Source: Nonomuraea angiospora (GTDB lineage Bacteria > Actinomycetota > Actinomycetes > Streptosporangiales > Streptosporangiaceae). Taken from it: 64,000 nucleotides of DNA. Made by a program: the position numbers and the translations under genes. The stretch is taken from assembly GCF_014873145.1 (NCBI RefSeq), contig NZ_JADBEK010000001.1, forward strand, positions 10,354,001 through 10,418,000. The letters run 5' to 3'. The notes beneath the pieces were generated by a model that was given only the letters and a program-made list of their open reading frames with translations, had not been told where the DNA came from and ran no database searches. This document shows positions 36,470 to 45,116 of this stretch, piece after piece (position 1 is the first letter of the stretch; every line of letters begins with the position of its first letter).

Positions 36470-37747
36470 TTACGGGTAGAGGCCGCGGAGCTGGTGGGCC
36501 TCGACGACGCGGCCCACGCCGATGACGTGCGCCGCCTGCCGGAGCGTCAGGCCGCGTTCGGCCGCCACCGACTTCACCTCGGCGAACGCCTCCAGCATCA
36601 GCTCGCGCAGCTTGAGCTCGACCTCCTCGGCGCTCCACGAGTAGGCCTGCAGGTTCTGCACCCACTCGAGGTAGGACACGATCACCCCGCCCGCGTTGGC
36701 GAGGATGTCGGGCACCACCGTGGTGCCGTTGGCCGTCAGGATCTCGTCGGCCTCGGGCGTGGTGGGGCCGTTCGCGCCCTCCACGATCAGCCGGGCGCGG
36801 ATCCGGGGCGCGTTGGCCTCGGTGATCGCGCCTTCGAGGGCCGCCGGGACGAGGATGTCCACGTCCAGCTCCAGCAGCTCGTCATGGGTCAGCGCGTCGG
36901 CCTCGCGGAAGCCGCGCACGCCCCCGGCCTCGGCCGCGTACGCGACCAGGGCGGGGATGTCGAGGCCGCCGCGCGCGTACACGGCTCCCGTGGCGTCCGA
37001 GACGGCCACCACCTTGCAACCCGCGTCGGCCAGGAACTGCGCGGCCGGCGCGCCCACCTTGCCGAAGCCCTGCACGGCGACGGTGCTGCCGGCGGGCGAG
37101 CGGCCGAGCGCGGCCAGCGCCGCGATCTGCACGCCGCGCGAGGTGGCGGAGACGCGTCCGTGCGAGCCGCCCAGCGTCTTCGGCTTGCCGGTGACGACGC
37201 CGGGCACCGGGAAGCCGGTGTGGACGCTGTAGGTGTCCATGATCCAGGCCATGGTCTGCGCGTCGGTGCCGACGTCCGGAGCCGGGATGTCCTGCTCTGG
37301 GCCGATCAGCGGCATGACCTCGTTGACGTAGCGGCGGGTCATGCGCTCCCGCTCGCGCTCGGTGAGCGTGGACGGATCCACGGCCACGCCGCCCTTGGCG
37401 CCGCCGTACGGGATGCCGACCAGTGCGCACTTCCACGTCATCCACATCGCGAGCGCGGTGACCTCGTGGATGTCGGTGTCCGGATGAAACCGGAGCCCGC
37501 CCTTGGCGGGTCCCCGCGAGACGTTGTGCTGGACGCGGAAGCCCTGCACGACGTCCATGCGGCCGTTCTCGCGCCGGACCGGGACCGAGACGGTCAGCGA
37601 CCGCCGGGGCGTGGCCAGCATCGTGCGGAGCCCGTCGTCGAGTCCGAGCTGCTCGGCGGCCTGGTCGAGCTGGTGGAGTGCGGAATCGAGGGCCTGACGG
37701 CCCGGGGTGATCAGGGCCGGCGTCTTTGACGGCACCATGATGCTCAT
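36470..37747 (-). CDS. gdhA: Glutamate dehydrogenase (Glu/Leu/Phe/Val family)
   Basis: 425 residues from ATG 37747, with AGGAGG about nine bases upstream; an earlier ATG at 37807 lacks a site. The substrate domain has KGGLRFHPDTDIHEVTALAMWMTWKCALVGIPYGGAKGGV with the catalytic Lys in PYGGAKGG and the Asp in PAPDVGT. The NAD(P) domain has VAVQGFGKVGAPAAQFLAD. The length fits the hexameric small-subunit enzymes. It interconverts glutamate with 2-oxoglutarate and ammonia and would use the ammonia from amide, urea and arginine breakdown encoded elsewhere in this window. Coenzyme preference is not predictable with certainty. Confidence 0.95.
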   Translation of the reverse strand: MSIMVPSKTPALITPGRQALDSALHQLDQAAEQLGLDDGLRTMLATPRRSLTVSVPVRRENGRMDVVQGFRVQHNVSRGPAKGGLRFHPDTDIHEVTALAMWMTWKCALVGIPYGGAKGGVAVDPSTLTERERERMTRRYVNEVMPLIGPEQDIPAPDVGTDAQTMAWIMDTYSVHTGFPVPGVVTGKPKTLGGSHGRVSATSRGVQIAALAALGRSPAGSTVAVQGFGKVGAPAAQFLADAGCKVVAVSDATGAVYARGGLDIPALVAYAAEAGGVRGFREADALTHDELLELDVDILVPAALEGAITEANAPRIRARLIVEGANGPTTPEADEILTANGTTVVPDILANAGGVIVSYLEWVQNLQAYSWSAEEVELKLRELMLEAFAEVKSVAAERGLTLRQAAHVIGVGRVVEAHQLRGLYP

Positions 37748-37953
37748 GGAAGAGAATCCTCCTGCTATGACGCCCTTTTTAAAGCAGGAAGCGCCGTTGC
37801 CTCCCACTTTGGGCGTGTTGTCTCGATCATCCTAAGGCGGAGGGTTTGACCTTGCCTAGCAGTCGATGAAATCCCGAGGTGCTGTGGACCGTGCCACTCT
37901 GGCAGGCTTGCGTCCGGTCAGTGTGCCGAATCGTGAATATCTCGGGGAGTGAG

Positions 37954-39501
37954 ATGCCCGCACTCGTGATGGGGCCGATGCTGCGATACGTGGACTCGGT
38001 CAGCGCCTCGATCTGGGTGGAGACCGCCGAGCCCTGCACGGTCACCATCGAGGCGGACGGCAGGTCTTACCGGTCGCCTACCTTCACCGTGCACGGTCAC
38101 CACTACGCGATCGTGGATCTCGTTGAACTCTCCCAGGATATCGGGTCGTATTCGGTGAGGCTCGACGGGGAGCAGGTATGGCCTCTGGCGGGTCGCCCGC
38201 CGAGCCGGATCCGGCTGCTGCCCGCCGACGGGGTGCGCAAGCTGGCGTTCGGCTCGTGCCGCACCAGCGTCCCGCATGACATGGCGCACGTCCTCACCCA
38301 CGGCGACGACGTCCTGCGCGCGTACGGCGAGCACCTCCCCACGGCCGACGACGACGAGTGGCCCGACCTGCTGGTGCTCCTCGGCGACCAGGTCTACGCC
38401 GACAACCCCTCGCCCGCGATGCTCGAATACATCCGCGACCGCAGGAGCACGGAGCCGCAGGGGGAGATCGCCGACTTCGAGGAGTACGCCGAGCTCTACC
38501 GCCTGGCCTGGACCGACGAGGAGATCCGCTGGCTGCTGTCCACCGTCCCGTCCGCGATGATCTTCGACGACCACGACCTGCGTGACGACTGGAACACCTC
38601 CCAGCCGTGGCGCGAGCAGATGGCCGCCGTGCCGTGGTGGCAGCGGCGCGTCGTCGCGGGGCTGGGGGCGTACTGGATCTATCAGCACCTGGGCAACCTC
38701 TCGCCGGCCGAGCGCGCGGAGGACCCGCTGCTGCGCAAGCTGATGGACGGCGACGGCGGCGCGGCCCTGGACGAGTTCGCGGAGAAGGCCGACGCCGAGC
38801 CGAGCAGCAACCGCTGGAGCTACGCCCGCGACCTCGGCAGCGCCCGCCTGATCATGGTGGACACCAGGTGCGCCAGGCAGCTCACGCCCGGCGACCGCCG
38901 CATGCTCGACCCGGGGGAGTGGGCCTGGCTGGAGGAGCAGGTCGCCGCCCCGGCCGAGCGGCTGATCATCGGCTCGTCGATCCCGTTCCTCCTCCCCGAG
39001 GGCGTCCACGGCGTGCAGAACTGGAACGAGGCCCTGTGCGACGGCAAGTGGGGCCCTCTGGCGCGGCGGTGGTCGGAGAAGTTCCGGCAGGCCATCGACC
39101 TGGAGCACTGGGCGGCGTTCCGGCGTTCGTTCGAGGACCTGTCGAGGCTGCTGGTGAAGACCGGCAAGCCCGTGCTGATCCTCTCGGGCGACGTCCACTA
39201 CTCCTACCTGGCCAAGGCCGGCGCCGGGCAGATCTACCAGATCGTCTGCTCGCCGATCCGCAACCCGCTCAGCCGCATGCTGCGCTGGGCCAACGTGTTC
39301 ACCCAGTTCTCGATCGCCACGCTGGTCGGCGGCCTGCTGGCGCGGCTGGCGGGCATCCCGAAGCCGCCGTTCAGGTGGCGGGTCACGAACGGGCCCTGGT
39401 TCCAGAACGCGGTGGCCACGCTGACCCTGCCCGACGAGGTCACCTGGTACGAGTCCGTCGGCGATGCGGTCAGGCCGATCGACTCCGTCCGCCTACGCTG
39501 A
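37954..39501 (+). CDS. PhoD-like phosphodiesterase/phosphatase
   Basis: 515 residues from ATG 37954 (GGGGAGTGAG just upstream). It lacks the Tat signal and N-terminal domain of classical PhoD and is probably cytoplasmic. Metallophosphatase motifs: FGSCRTSVPHD, LLVLLGDQVYADNPSP, IFDDHDLRDDWNTS, and LILSGDVHYSYLAK. A short beta-rich N-terminal domain (about 1-95) precedes. This subgroup is annotated as alkaline phosphatase D-like; the natural substrate may be a phosphodiester or a nucleotide-linked compound. A methyltransferase gene begins six bases after its stop. Confidence 0.87.
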   Translation: MPALVMGPMLRYVDSVSASIWVETAEPCTVTIEADGRSYRSPTFTVHGHHYAIVDLVELSQDIGSYSVRLDGEQVWPLAGRPPSRIRLLPADGVRKLAFGSCRTSVPHDMAHVLTHGDDVLRAYGEHLPTADDDEWPDLLVLLGDQVYADNPSPAMLEYIRDRRSTEPQGEIADFEEYAELYRLAWTDEEIRWLLSTVPSAMIFDDHDLRDDWNTSQPWREQMAAVPWWQRRVVAGLGAYWIYQHLGNLSPAERAEDPLLRKLMDGDGGAALDEFAEKADAEPSSNRWSYARDLGSARLIMVDTRCARQLTPGDRRMLDPGEWAWLEEQVAAPAERLIIGSSIPFLLPEGVHGVQNWNEALCDGKWGPLARRWSEKFRQAIDLEHWAAFRRSFEDLSRLLVKTGKPVLILSGDVHYSYLAKAGAGQIYQIVCSPIRNPLSRMLRWANVFTQFSIATLVGGLLARLAGIPKPPFRWRVTNGPWFQNAVATLTLPDEVTWYESVGDAVRPIDSVRLR

Positions 39502-39506
39502 AGCGC

Positions 39507-40220
39507 ATGCACAAGGATGATTACGCCGCCGCCGTGCCGTTCTACGACCTCTGGCACGAGGACGGGCACGTCCCGATGGTGCGGGAGCTGCTTCCCCTGC
39601 TGCTGCAGGGGGTGCGGCGGAGCGTGCTCGAGATCGGCGCGGGCACCGGCCTGATCACCGAGCTGATCGCCAGGGAGACGCCGGCCGAGATCTACGCCCT
39701 GGAGCCGTCGCTGGGCATGCGCTCGGTCCTGCTCTCCCGCCTGGCGTCCGACCCCTCGACGCTGCGTCGGGTGACCGTGCTGCCCTATGGGGCGCTCGAC
39801 GTGGAGGTGGACGAACCGGTCGAGGCGATCGTGATGATCTCCGTCCTGCAGAGCTTCGACGCGGAGGAACGGGCCGCGCTGTGGGAGGTGCTGGCCAGGC
39901 AGCTGGAGCCGGGCGGGCGGCTGGTGTTCAACTGGCGGGAGCGGTCCGCGCCGGTGCCGGGCGATCTCGAGGTCATGGGGTCGTACCAGGTCGGCAGGCA
40001 CGCGTACGAGGTGGCCGGGCAGGTGCTGGAGGCCGAGGGGGAGAGCGTCACCACGCGCTTCGTCTACCGGGTCAGGCAGCACGGCGTGTCCATCAGCGAG
40101 GACGAGGTGGTCCTCACCAACCACTGGCCCGCCCGCGAACGGCTGGTCTCGGAGCTGGAGAGCGCGGGCTTCACCCCGGAGCCGGCTCCGGAGGGGATGG
40201 AGGTGTGGCGCCTGCCGTAG
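39507..40220 (+). CDS. Class I SAM-dependent methyltransferase
   Basis: 237 residues. SAM-binding motif I is VLEIGAGTGLITELIA near residue 42, the acidic end of strand 2 is YALEPS, and motif III-like text is LEPGGRLVFNWRE. The substrate is unrecognised. It directly follows the PhoD-like gene, with five bases between, and is presumably on the same mRNA. No domain beyond the Rossmann-like core is seen. Confidence 0.82.
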   Translation: MHKDDYAAAVPFYDLWHEDGHVPMVRELLPLLLQGVRRSVLEIGAGTGLITELIARETPAEIYALEPSLGMRSVLLSRLASDPSTLRRVTVLPYGALDVEVDEPVEAIVMISVLQSFDAEERAALWEVLARQLEPGGRLVFNWRERSAPVPGDLEVMGSYQVGRHAYEVAGQVLEAEGESVTTRFVYRVRQHGVSISEDEVVLTNHWPARERLVSELESAGFTPEPAPEGMEVWRLP

Positions 40221-40293
40221 CCGCGAGAAAGGTGGAACCGCCCTCCGGCGTGCGGTCAACAACAGGGTGACCGCATGAGAGAGGACCGGCAGA

Positions 40294-40890
40294 GTGGTGG
40301 GTGTTCAGGATGTGCCTGAGACGCTGGATGACTCGACGCTGATCGGGCATTCGCTGGCGGACCCGGAGAGCTTCGCGGCGCTGTTCGACCGGCACGCCGA
40401 CGAGATCCACAGGTACGCGGCCCGGCGTCTCGGGAGCGAGCTGGCCGACGACGTGACGGGGGAGGTGTTCCTCGTCGCGTTCCGCCGGCGGGCGCGTTAC
40501 GACCGCTCGTGGCCCGATGCCAGGCCATGGTTGTACGGCATCGCGACCAAGGTCGTCGCCCAGCACCGCAGGGCCGAACGGCGGCGCACCGCCGCCATGG
40601 CCAAGGTGAACGTGGAGCGCCCCGGCACCTTCGACGACCGCAGCGCGGATCGGGTGACCGCCGAGCAGCTCCAGCCCAAACTGGCCAGGGCGCTCACCCG
40701 GCTCAGCGCGGGCGAGCGCGACCTGCTGCTGCTCGTGGCGTGGGCGGACCTGACGTACGAGGACGCGGCGCTCGCGCTCGGCGTGCCGGTCGGCACCGTC
40801 AGGTCCAGGCTGCACCGGCTCCGCGTCAAGGTGCGCAGGGCTCTCGGCGGCACCGATCCCTTCGCAGCAGAGGAGCCCCAGCATGGATGA
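40294..40890 (+). CDS. ECF-type RNA polymerase sigma factor
   Basis: 198 residues from GTG 40294. Region 2 reads FAALFDRHADEIHRYAARRLGSELADDVTGEVFLVAFRRR with the WPDARPWLYGIATKVV segment; region 4 reads LSAGERDLLLLVAWADLTYEDAALALGVPVGTVRSRLHRLRVKVR. Typical of the ECF group that is paired with CU044_5270 proteins in actinomycetes. The gene overlaps the downstream CU044_5270 gene by 8 bases, so partner and sigma are made together. Activation conditions are unknown. Confidence 0.92.
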   Translation: MVGVQDVPETLDDSTLIGHSLADPESFAALFDRHADEIHRYAARRLGSELADDVTGEVFLVAFRRRARYDRSWPDARPWLYGIATKVVAQHRRAERRRTAAMAKVNVERPGTFDDRSADRVTAEQLQPKLARALTRLSAGERDLLLLVAWADLTYEDAALALGVPVGTVRSRLHRLRVKVRRALGGTDPFAAEEPQHG

Positions 40891-42199
40891 GGACGAGATC
40901 CGCATGTTCGCCGACGGCCGGCCCGCCGTGCCGCCGTACGGGGCCGAGGCGAGGGCCACGGCGCGGGAACGGCTGCTGGCGCAGGCGCGTGACGGGGGCC
41001 GCTTTCGCCTGCCCTGGTTCGGCTGGCAGGCCGCGGCCGCGTTCGGGGTCACGGTCGCCCTGGTCGGCGGGGTGGCCGTGGCCCTGTCGAACCAGGGCCA
41101 AGGGGGCACCGGCCCCGCCACTGCCGTGACCCAGTCGGCCGCCGTCTCGTCGTCCGACGAGCTGGCTCCCCGCCCCGGCCAGTTCATCCTGATCGAGTCC
41201 GACACCATGTACCGGTCGATGTCGGCCGACCAGAGCGGTAAGACCACCCGCCACCTCTACCGGACCCACAGGAAGATCTGGCAGTCGGTGGACGGGAGCG
41301 CGAACGGCCTGCTGCTGATCGAGGGTCGCGAGCCCCGGCCGTGGCCGGGCGAGCAACTGCCGGCGGACGCCAGGAACTGGCAGGGCTCCGACTGGCACGT
41401 GCTGCAGTCCTGCCCCTCCCAGCTGGGCGAGAACCGCACCGACTACACCTACCTGAGCACGCTGCCGACGGACGTCGCCGGGATGCGGGCGCGCCTCTAC
41501 AAGATGCCCGCGGCGGCGGCCGAGGCCAAGGGCGACGAGAGCGACCGGGCCGCCTTCGACCACCTGACGGACCTGGTCAGGGAGACGTACCTGCCGAAGG
41601 CGCAGCGCGACGCCCTCTTCGAGGCGGCCAGGTCGATCCCCGGCGTCGAGGTGGCCGAGGGGGTGGAGGACTCGGCGGGCCGCAAGGGGGTGGCGCTCGG
41701 ACGGGTCAACCCCCAGGGGATCCTCAGCCAGGCCATCTTCGACCCGGCGACGCACGTGTTCATGGGGGAGCGGGAGACGGTCGTGGACGACCGGCTCGCC
41801 CGGGCTCCCAAGGGCAGCGTGCTGGCGCTGACCGCCCAGTTGAAGGTGTCGGTGGTGGACGTGCTGCCGCAGGCGACGCCCTCCGGCAAGGCGCAGGCGG
41901 CGGCCTGCGCCCCGTCCAGCGCCGAGCCCAGCGCGGGAAGCTCGGCCGCGCCGGAGCAGAGCGACGGGACCGTCTCGGAGCCGGTGCCGACCCTGACGGT
42001 CTCACTGGAGGCGACGAGCGACCCGTCCGCGGGGGAGCCGGTGCAGACGATCACCGTGACGCCGACGCAGGCGCCGGCACCGAAGCCGACGGCCAGCGTG
42101 GAGCCGTCGCAGGGGGCGGTATCGAAGCCGACGGCCAGCGTTCAGCCGTCGAAGGGCCCGGAGCAGGCGACCGCGAAGGCGTCCCCGGCCGGCGAATGA
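40883..42199 (+). CDS. CU044_5270 family membrane protein (probable anti-sigma partner)
   Basis: 438 residues. A cytoplasmic N-terminus (MDEDEIRMFADGRPAVPPYGAEA ... RERLLA) precedes one helix at about 52-70 (AAAAFGVTVALVGGVAVAL). The outer domain runs to about 330 and ends in a Pro/Ser/Thr-rich tail with imperfect repeats of PKPTASVEPSQGAVS and PKPTASVQPSKGPE. The layout matches CU044_5270 proteins, which follow ECF sigma genes and probably restrain or sense for them. The tail may be a cell-wall-spanning stalk. Confidence 0.82.
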   Translation: MDEDEIRMFADGRPAVPPYGAEARATARERLLAQARDGGRFRLPWFGWQAAAAFGVTVALVGGVAVALSNQGQGGTGPATAVTQSAAVSSSDELAPRPGQFILIESDTMYRSMSADQSGKTTRHLYRTHRKIWQSVDGSANGLLLIEGREPRPWPGEQLPADARNWQGSDWHVLQSCPSQLGENRTDYTYLSTLPTDVAGMRARLYKMPAAAAEAKGDESDRAAFDHLTDLVRETYLPKAQRDALFEAARSIPGVEVAEGVEDSAGRKGVALGRVNPQGILSQAIFDPATHVFMGERETVVDDRLARAPKGSVLALTAQLKVSVVDVLPQATPSGKAQAAACAPSSAEPSAGSSAAPEQSDGTVSEPVPTLTVSLEATSDPSAGEPVQTITVTPTQAPAPKPTASVEPSQGAVSKPTASVQPSKGPEQATAKASPAGE

Positions 42200-42276
42200 C
42201 CACCCGGGCGGGTAACCGGGCGCCGTGACGGCGCCCGGCCCCGTGAACCGGAGAAGCGTCTCCCTGGACAGGGCCC

Positions 42277-42388
42277 GGCCACGTGCGGTGGTTGGGCCCT
42301 CCCGTGCTCCGCCGTAAAAGATCCTGAAAAGCAGGGCCACGTGCGGTGGCTGGGCCCTCCCGTGCTCCGCCGTAAAAGATCCTTGAAA
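42277..42388. repeat. Tandem direct repeat, two copies of about 53 bases, 58-base period
   Basis: GGCCACGTGCGGTGG, GGGCCCTCCCGTGCTCC and GCCGTAAAAGATCC occur in the same order at 42277-42329 and 42335-42388 with two or three differences. GCCAC/GTGGC makes a short stem in copy 2, and GGGCCC is palindromic. The pair lies between two convergent genes (CU044_5270 and rocD) and may be a double terminator or a duplicated small element. Confidence 0.75.
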
Positions 42389-42401
42389 CCCCGGACGGCG
42401 C

Positions 42402-43616
42402 TCAGGCGGTGTTCAGCTCGTAAAGGGCGTCGGCGAGCTGGTTGACGGCCCACACCAGGTCTTCCTCGGAGACCACGATCGGCGGGGCGAGGCGGATCGT
42501 GGAGCCGTGGGTGTCCTTGGCGAGGACGCTCCGCGCCATCAGCGCCTTCGACACCTCGCGCCCCGTCGCGAGCTCCGGGTCGATGTCCACGCCGGCCCAC
42601 AGCCCGCGCCCGCGCACCTCCACGACCCCCTTGCCGATCAGCTCGCGCAGCCGGGCGTGCAGCACCTCGCCGAGCTTGGCGGCCCTGGCCTGGAACTCGC
42701 CGGTGTTGAGCAGCTCGATGACCGCGATGCCCACCGCGCACGCCAGCGGGTTGCCGCCGAACGTGGACCCGTGCTGGCCGGGCTGGATGATCCCGAGCAC
42801 GTCGCGGTTGGCGGCGATGGCCGAGACCGGTACGACGCCGCCGCCGAGTGCCTTGCCCAGGACGTAGATGTCGGGCACGACCCCTTCGTAGTCGCACGCG
42901 AACGTCTGCCCGGTGCGCCCCAGCCCCGACTGCACCTCGTCGGCGATCATCAGGATGCCCTGCGCGGTGCAGAGCTCCCGGATCTCGCTCAGGTACCCGT
43001 CCGGCGGCACGAGCACCCCGGCCTCGCCCTGGATCGGCTCGACCAGCACCGCGACCGTGTTCGGGTCGACGGCCTGCCTGATCGCCTCGGCGGAGCCGTA
43101 CGGCACGAGCCGGAAGCCCGGCGTGTAAGGCCCGAAGTTGTCGTGTGCCTCCGGATCGGTGGAGAAGCTCACGATCGTGGTCGTGCGGCCGTGGAAGTTG
43201 CCTTCCATCACGATGATGTTCGCCTGGTCGGGTTCGACGCCCTTGACCTCGTAGCCCCATTTGCGGGCCACCTTGATGGCCGTCTCGACGGCCTCGGCGC
43301 CGGTGTTCATGGGCAGGATCAGGTCCTTGCCCGTCAGGTCGCCGAGCCCGGCGCAGAACTGCGCGAACTGGTCGTGGTAGAAAGCGCGGCTGGTCAGGGT
43401 CAGGTTGTCGAGCTGGTCGCGGGCGGCCTCGATGATCTTCGGGTGGCCGTGGCCGAAGTTGAGCGAGGAATAGCCGGACAGGCAGTCCAGATATCGCTTG
43501 CCCTCCACGTCGGTGACCCAGGCGCCGTGCGCCTCGTGGATCACGACGGGAAGCGGATGATAGTTGTGCGCGCTGCGGCGCTCGCTCATCTCGATGAGCT
43601 CTGCGCTGGTGGTCAT
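42402..43616 (-). CDS. rocD: Ornithine--oxo-acid aminotransferase
   Basis: 404 residues, fold type I PLP enzyme. Landmarks: NYHPLPVVIHEAHGAWVTDVEGKRYLDCLSGYSSLNFGHGHP at the N-terminus, NTGAEAVETAIKVARKWGY, VEPIQGEAGV, ADEVQSGLGRTG and the PLP Lys in LGKALGGGVVP. It converts ornithine and 2-oxoglutarate to glutamate-5-semialdehyde and glutamate. It starts two bases after the dimethylargininase-like gene and so completes a route from arginine to glutamate if the latter releases ornithine. Confidence 0.95.
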   Translation of the reverse strand: MTTSAELIEMSERRSAHNYHPLPVVIHEAHGAWVTDVEGKRYLDCLSGYSSLNFGHGHPKIIEAARDQLDNLTLTSRAFYHDQFAQFCAGLGDLTGKDLILPMNTGAEAVETAIKVARKWGYEVKGVEPDQANIIVMEGNFHGRTTTIVSFSTDPEAHDNFGPYTPGFRLVPYGSAEAIRQAVDPNTVAVLVEPIQGEAGVLVPPDGYLSEIRELCTAQGILMIADEVQSGLGRTGQTFACDYEGVVPDIYVLGKALGGGVVPVSAIAANRDVLGIIQPGQHGSTFGGNPLACAVGIAVIELLNTGEFQARAAKLGEVLHARLRELIGKGVVEVRGRGLWAGVDIDPELATGREVSKALMARSVLAKDTHGSTIRLAPPIVVSEEDLVWAVNQLADALYELNTA

Positions 43617-43618
43617 GG

Positions 43619-44416
43619 TCAGTTCTCCCCCCTGATCTCCAGTGTGCAGCACTTGGGTCCGCCGCCTGCCTTGCGCAGCTCTGACAGGTCCACGGGGATG
43701 ACCTCGTAGCCGCGCCGCTTGAGCTCCAGCTGCAGGTTCGACGCCTCGGCGTTGATGATGACGTTCCTGCCGTCGCTGACCGCGTTCAAACCGAGCACCT
43801 CGGCGTCGTCGGCGGTCGCGATCAACGCGTCCGGGAACATCTTGCGCAGCACCTTCCTGCTGCCCTCGGAGAACGCCTCCGGGTAGTACGCGACATTGCG
43901 CCCGTCGAGCGGGAACAGCGCCGTGTCCAGGTGGTAGAAGCGCGGGTCCACCAACGTCAGGGAGATCACCGGGCGGCCCAGGAACTCCTGTGCCTCCTGG
44001 TGCGCCACCACGTCCGTGCGGAAGCCCGTGCCGGCCAGGATGACGTCGTCGAGCGTGAGGAAGTCGCCCTCGCCCTCGTTGACGTGCAGCGGCTCGCGCG
44101 CCGGGTAGCCGCGCTCGGTGAACCACCGCAGGTAGGCGGGGCCCTCGGGGCCGCGCTCGGCGTGGGCGAACCGGGCGCCGTAGACGCGGCCGTCCACGAC
44201 CAGCGCGCCGTTGGCGGCGAAGACCATGTCGGGCAGCCCCTCGATCGGGTCGATCAGGCTGACCTGGTGCCCGAGCTCCTCGTACGCCGCCTTCAGGCCC
44301 TCCCACTGCCGGACCGCCAGGTCGCGGTCCGCACCGGCCTCGGGGTCCATCCACGGGTTGATCGCGTACTCGACCGTGAAGTAGTCCGGACGGCACATCA
44401 GGAAGTGTTTGGGCAT
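43619..44416 (-). CDS. Dimethylargininase / arginine dihydrolase-like amidinotransferase-fold enzyme
   Basis: 265 residues. The fold marks are MCRPDYFTVEYAINPWMDP, DMVFAANGALVVDGRVYGARF, NEGEGDFLTLDD, and the nucleophilic Cys in GGGPKCCTLE near the C-terminus; His is in FYHLDTALFPLD. The INPWM and VFAANGAL elements, and the link with rocD, are closer to ArgZ/AgrE arginine dihydrolases (arginine to ornithine plus ammonia and CO2) than to mammalian-type DDAH. It is usually annotated as dimethylargininase. Its ribosome site GGAG is six bases before the ATG and lies in one arm of a 9-bp inverted repeat. Confidence 0.85.
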   Translation of the reverse strand: MPKHFLMCRPDYFTVEYAINPWMDPEAGADRDLAVRQWEGLKAAYEELGHQVSLIDPIEGLPDMVFAANGALVVDGRVYGARFAHAERGPEGPAYLRWFTERGYPAREPLHVNEGEGDFLTLDDVILAGTGFRTDVVAHQEAQEFLGRPVISLTLVDPRFYHLDTALFPLDGRNVAYYPEAFSEGSRKVLRKMFPDALIATADDAEVLGLNAVSDGRNVIINAEASNLQLELKRRGYEVIPVDLSELRKAGGGPKCCTLEIRGEN

Positions 44417-44420
44417 GCAG

Positions 44421-44469
44421 GTCTCCGTCGAGGTTTATGGGTGGATGTCCTTTTCGAAGGGACGGAGAC
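44421..44469 (-). promoter_or_regulatory. Inverted repeat that can mask the ribosome site of the dihydrolase gene
   Basis: On the mRNA sense strand GTCTCCGTC (44469-44461) pairs perfectly with GACGGAGAC (44429-44421), which includes the GGAG of the following gene. The loop of 31 bases contains a nested CCTT/AAGG stem. A folded leader would hide the start region; the trigger for opening is unknown. It could instead be a DNA operator. Confidence 0.5.
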
Positions 44470-44539
44470 AGCCTAAGAATGCATGTTTATGCAGGCCAAG
44501 TGTTTGGCATTGCGTGTTCGCGCAGGTCTGTTGCGTCTT

Positions 44540-45025
44540 TCAGAGCTGGGCAGGCGATCCGTTGCGCGGCTCCGGAACGGTGGTGCCGGGAGGTGCGTCC
44601 ACGAGCCGCGAGAGCACGATGGAGCTCTTGGTCCGCACCACGAACGACTCCGCCGCGATGCGCTCGATCACCCGCTCCACGTGGCGCACGTCCGTGGCCC
44701 TGATGTGCAGCAGCGCGTCCGCCTCGCCCGTGATCGTGGCCGCCCCCACCACCTCGGGGAACTTCGCCACGGCCAGCGCGATGTCCGACGGCTTGGTCTT
44801 GCCCTGGCAGAACAGCTCCACGTACGCCTCGGTCGTCCAGCCGAGCGCCTGCGGCGCCACCCTCGCGCTGAACCCGGTGATCGCCCCCGTCTCGCGCAAC
44901 CGGTCCACCCGGCGCTTGACCGCCGACGCGCTCAGCCCCACCTGGTGTCCGATGTCCGCGAAGGTCGCGCGGGCGTCCTCAACGAGCGCCGCGATGATGT
45001 CACGATCGAGCCGGTCCAGTTCCAC
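44540..45025 (-). CDS. Lrp/AsnC-family regulator
   Basis: 161 residues. N-terminal HTH: LDRLDRDIIAALVEDARATFADIGHQVGLSASAVKRRVDRLRETGAITGF; the C-terminal RAM ligand domain follows (EAYVELFCQG, ADALLHIRATDVRHVERVIERI). It is directly upstream of the arginine dihydrolase-like gene and rocD on the same strand, so the likely effector is arginine or ornithine and the targets are these genes, by analogy with BkdR/ArgP-like Lrp regulators of catabolism. Confidence 0.92.
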   Translation of the reverse strand: MELDRLDRDIIAALVEDARATFADIGHQVGLSASAVKRRVDRLRETGAITGFSARVAPQALGWTTEAYVELFCQGKTKPSDIALAVAKFPEVVGAATITGEADALLHIRATDVRHVERVIERIAAESFVVRTKSSIVLSRLVDAPPGTTVPEPRNGSPAQL

Positions 45026-45116
45026 GGGCTCTGTATACCGCCTGGCCAGGCTGGCGCGCGACGAGCGGCACGCGGGAGACTAAGCGGGCAGACAGTCATC
45101 GGAGGGTTCCGCCAGA

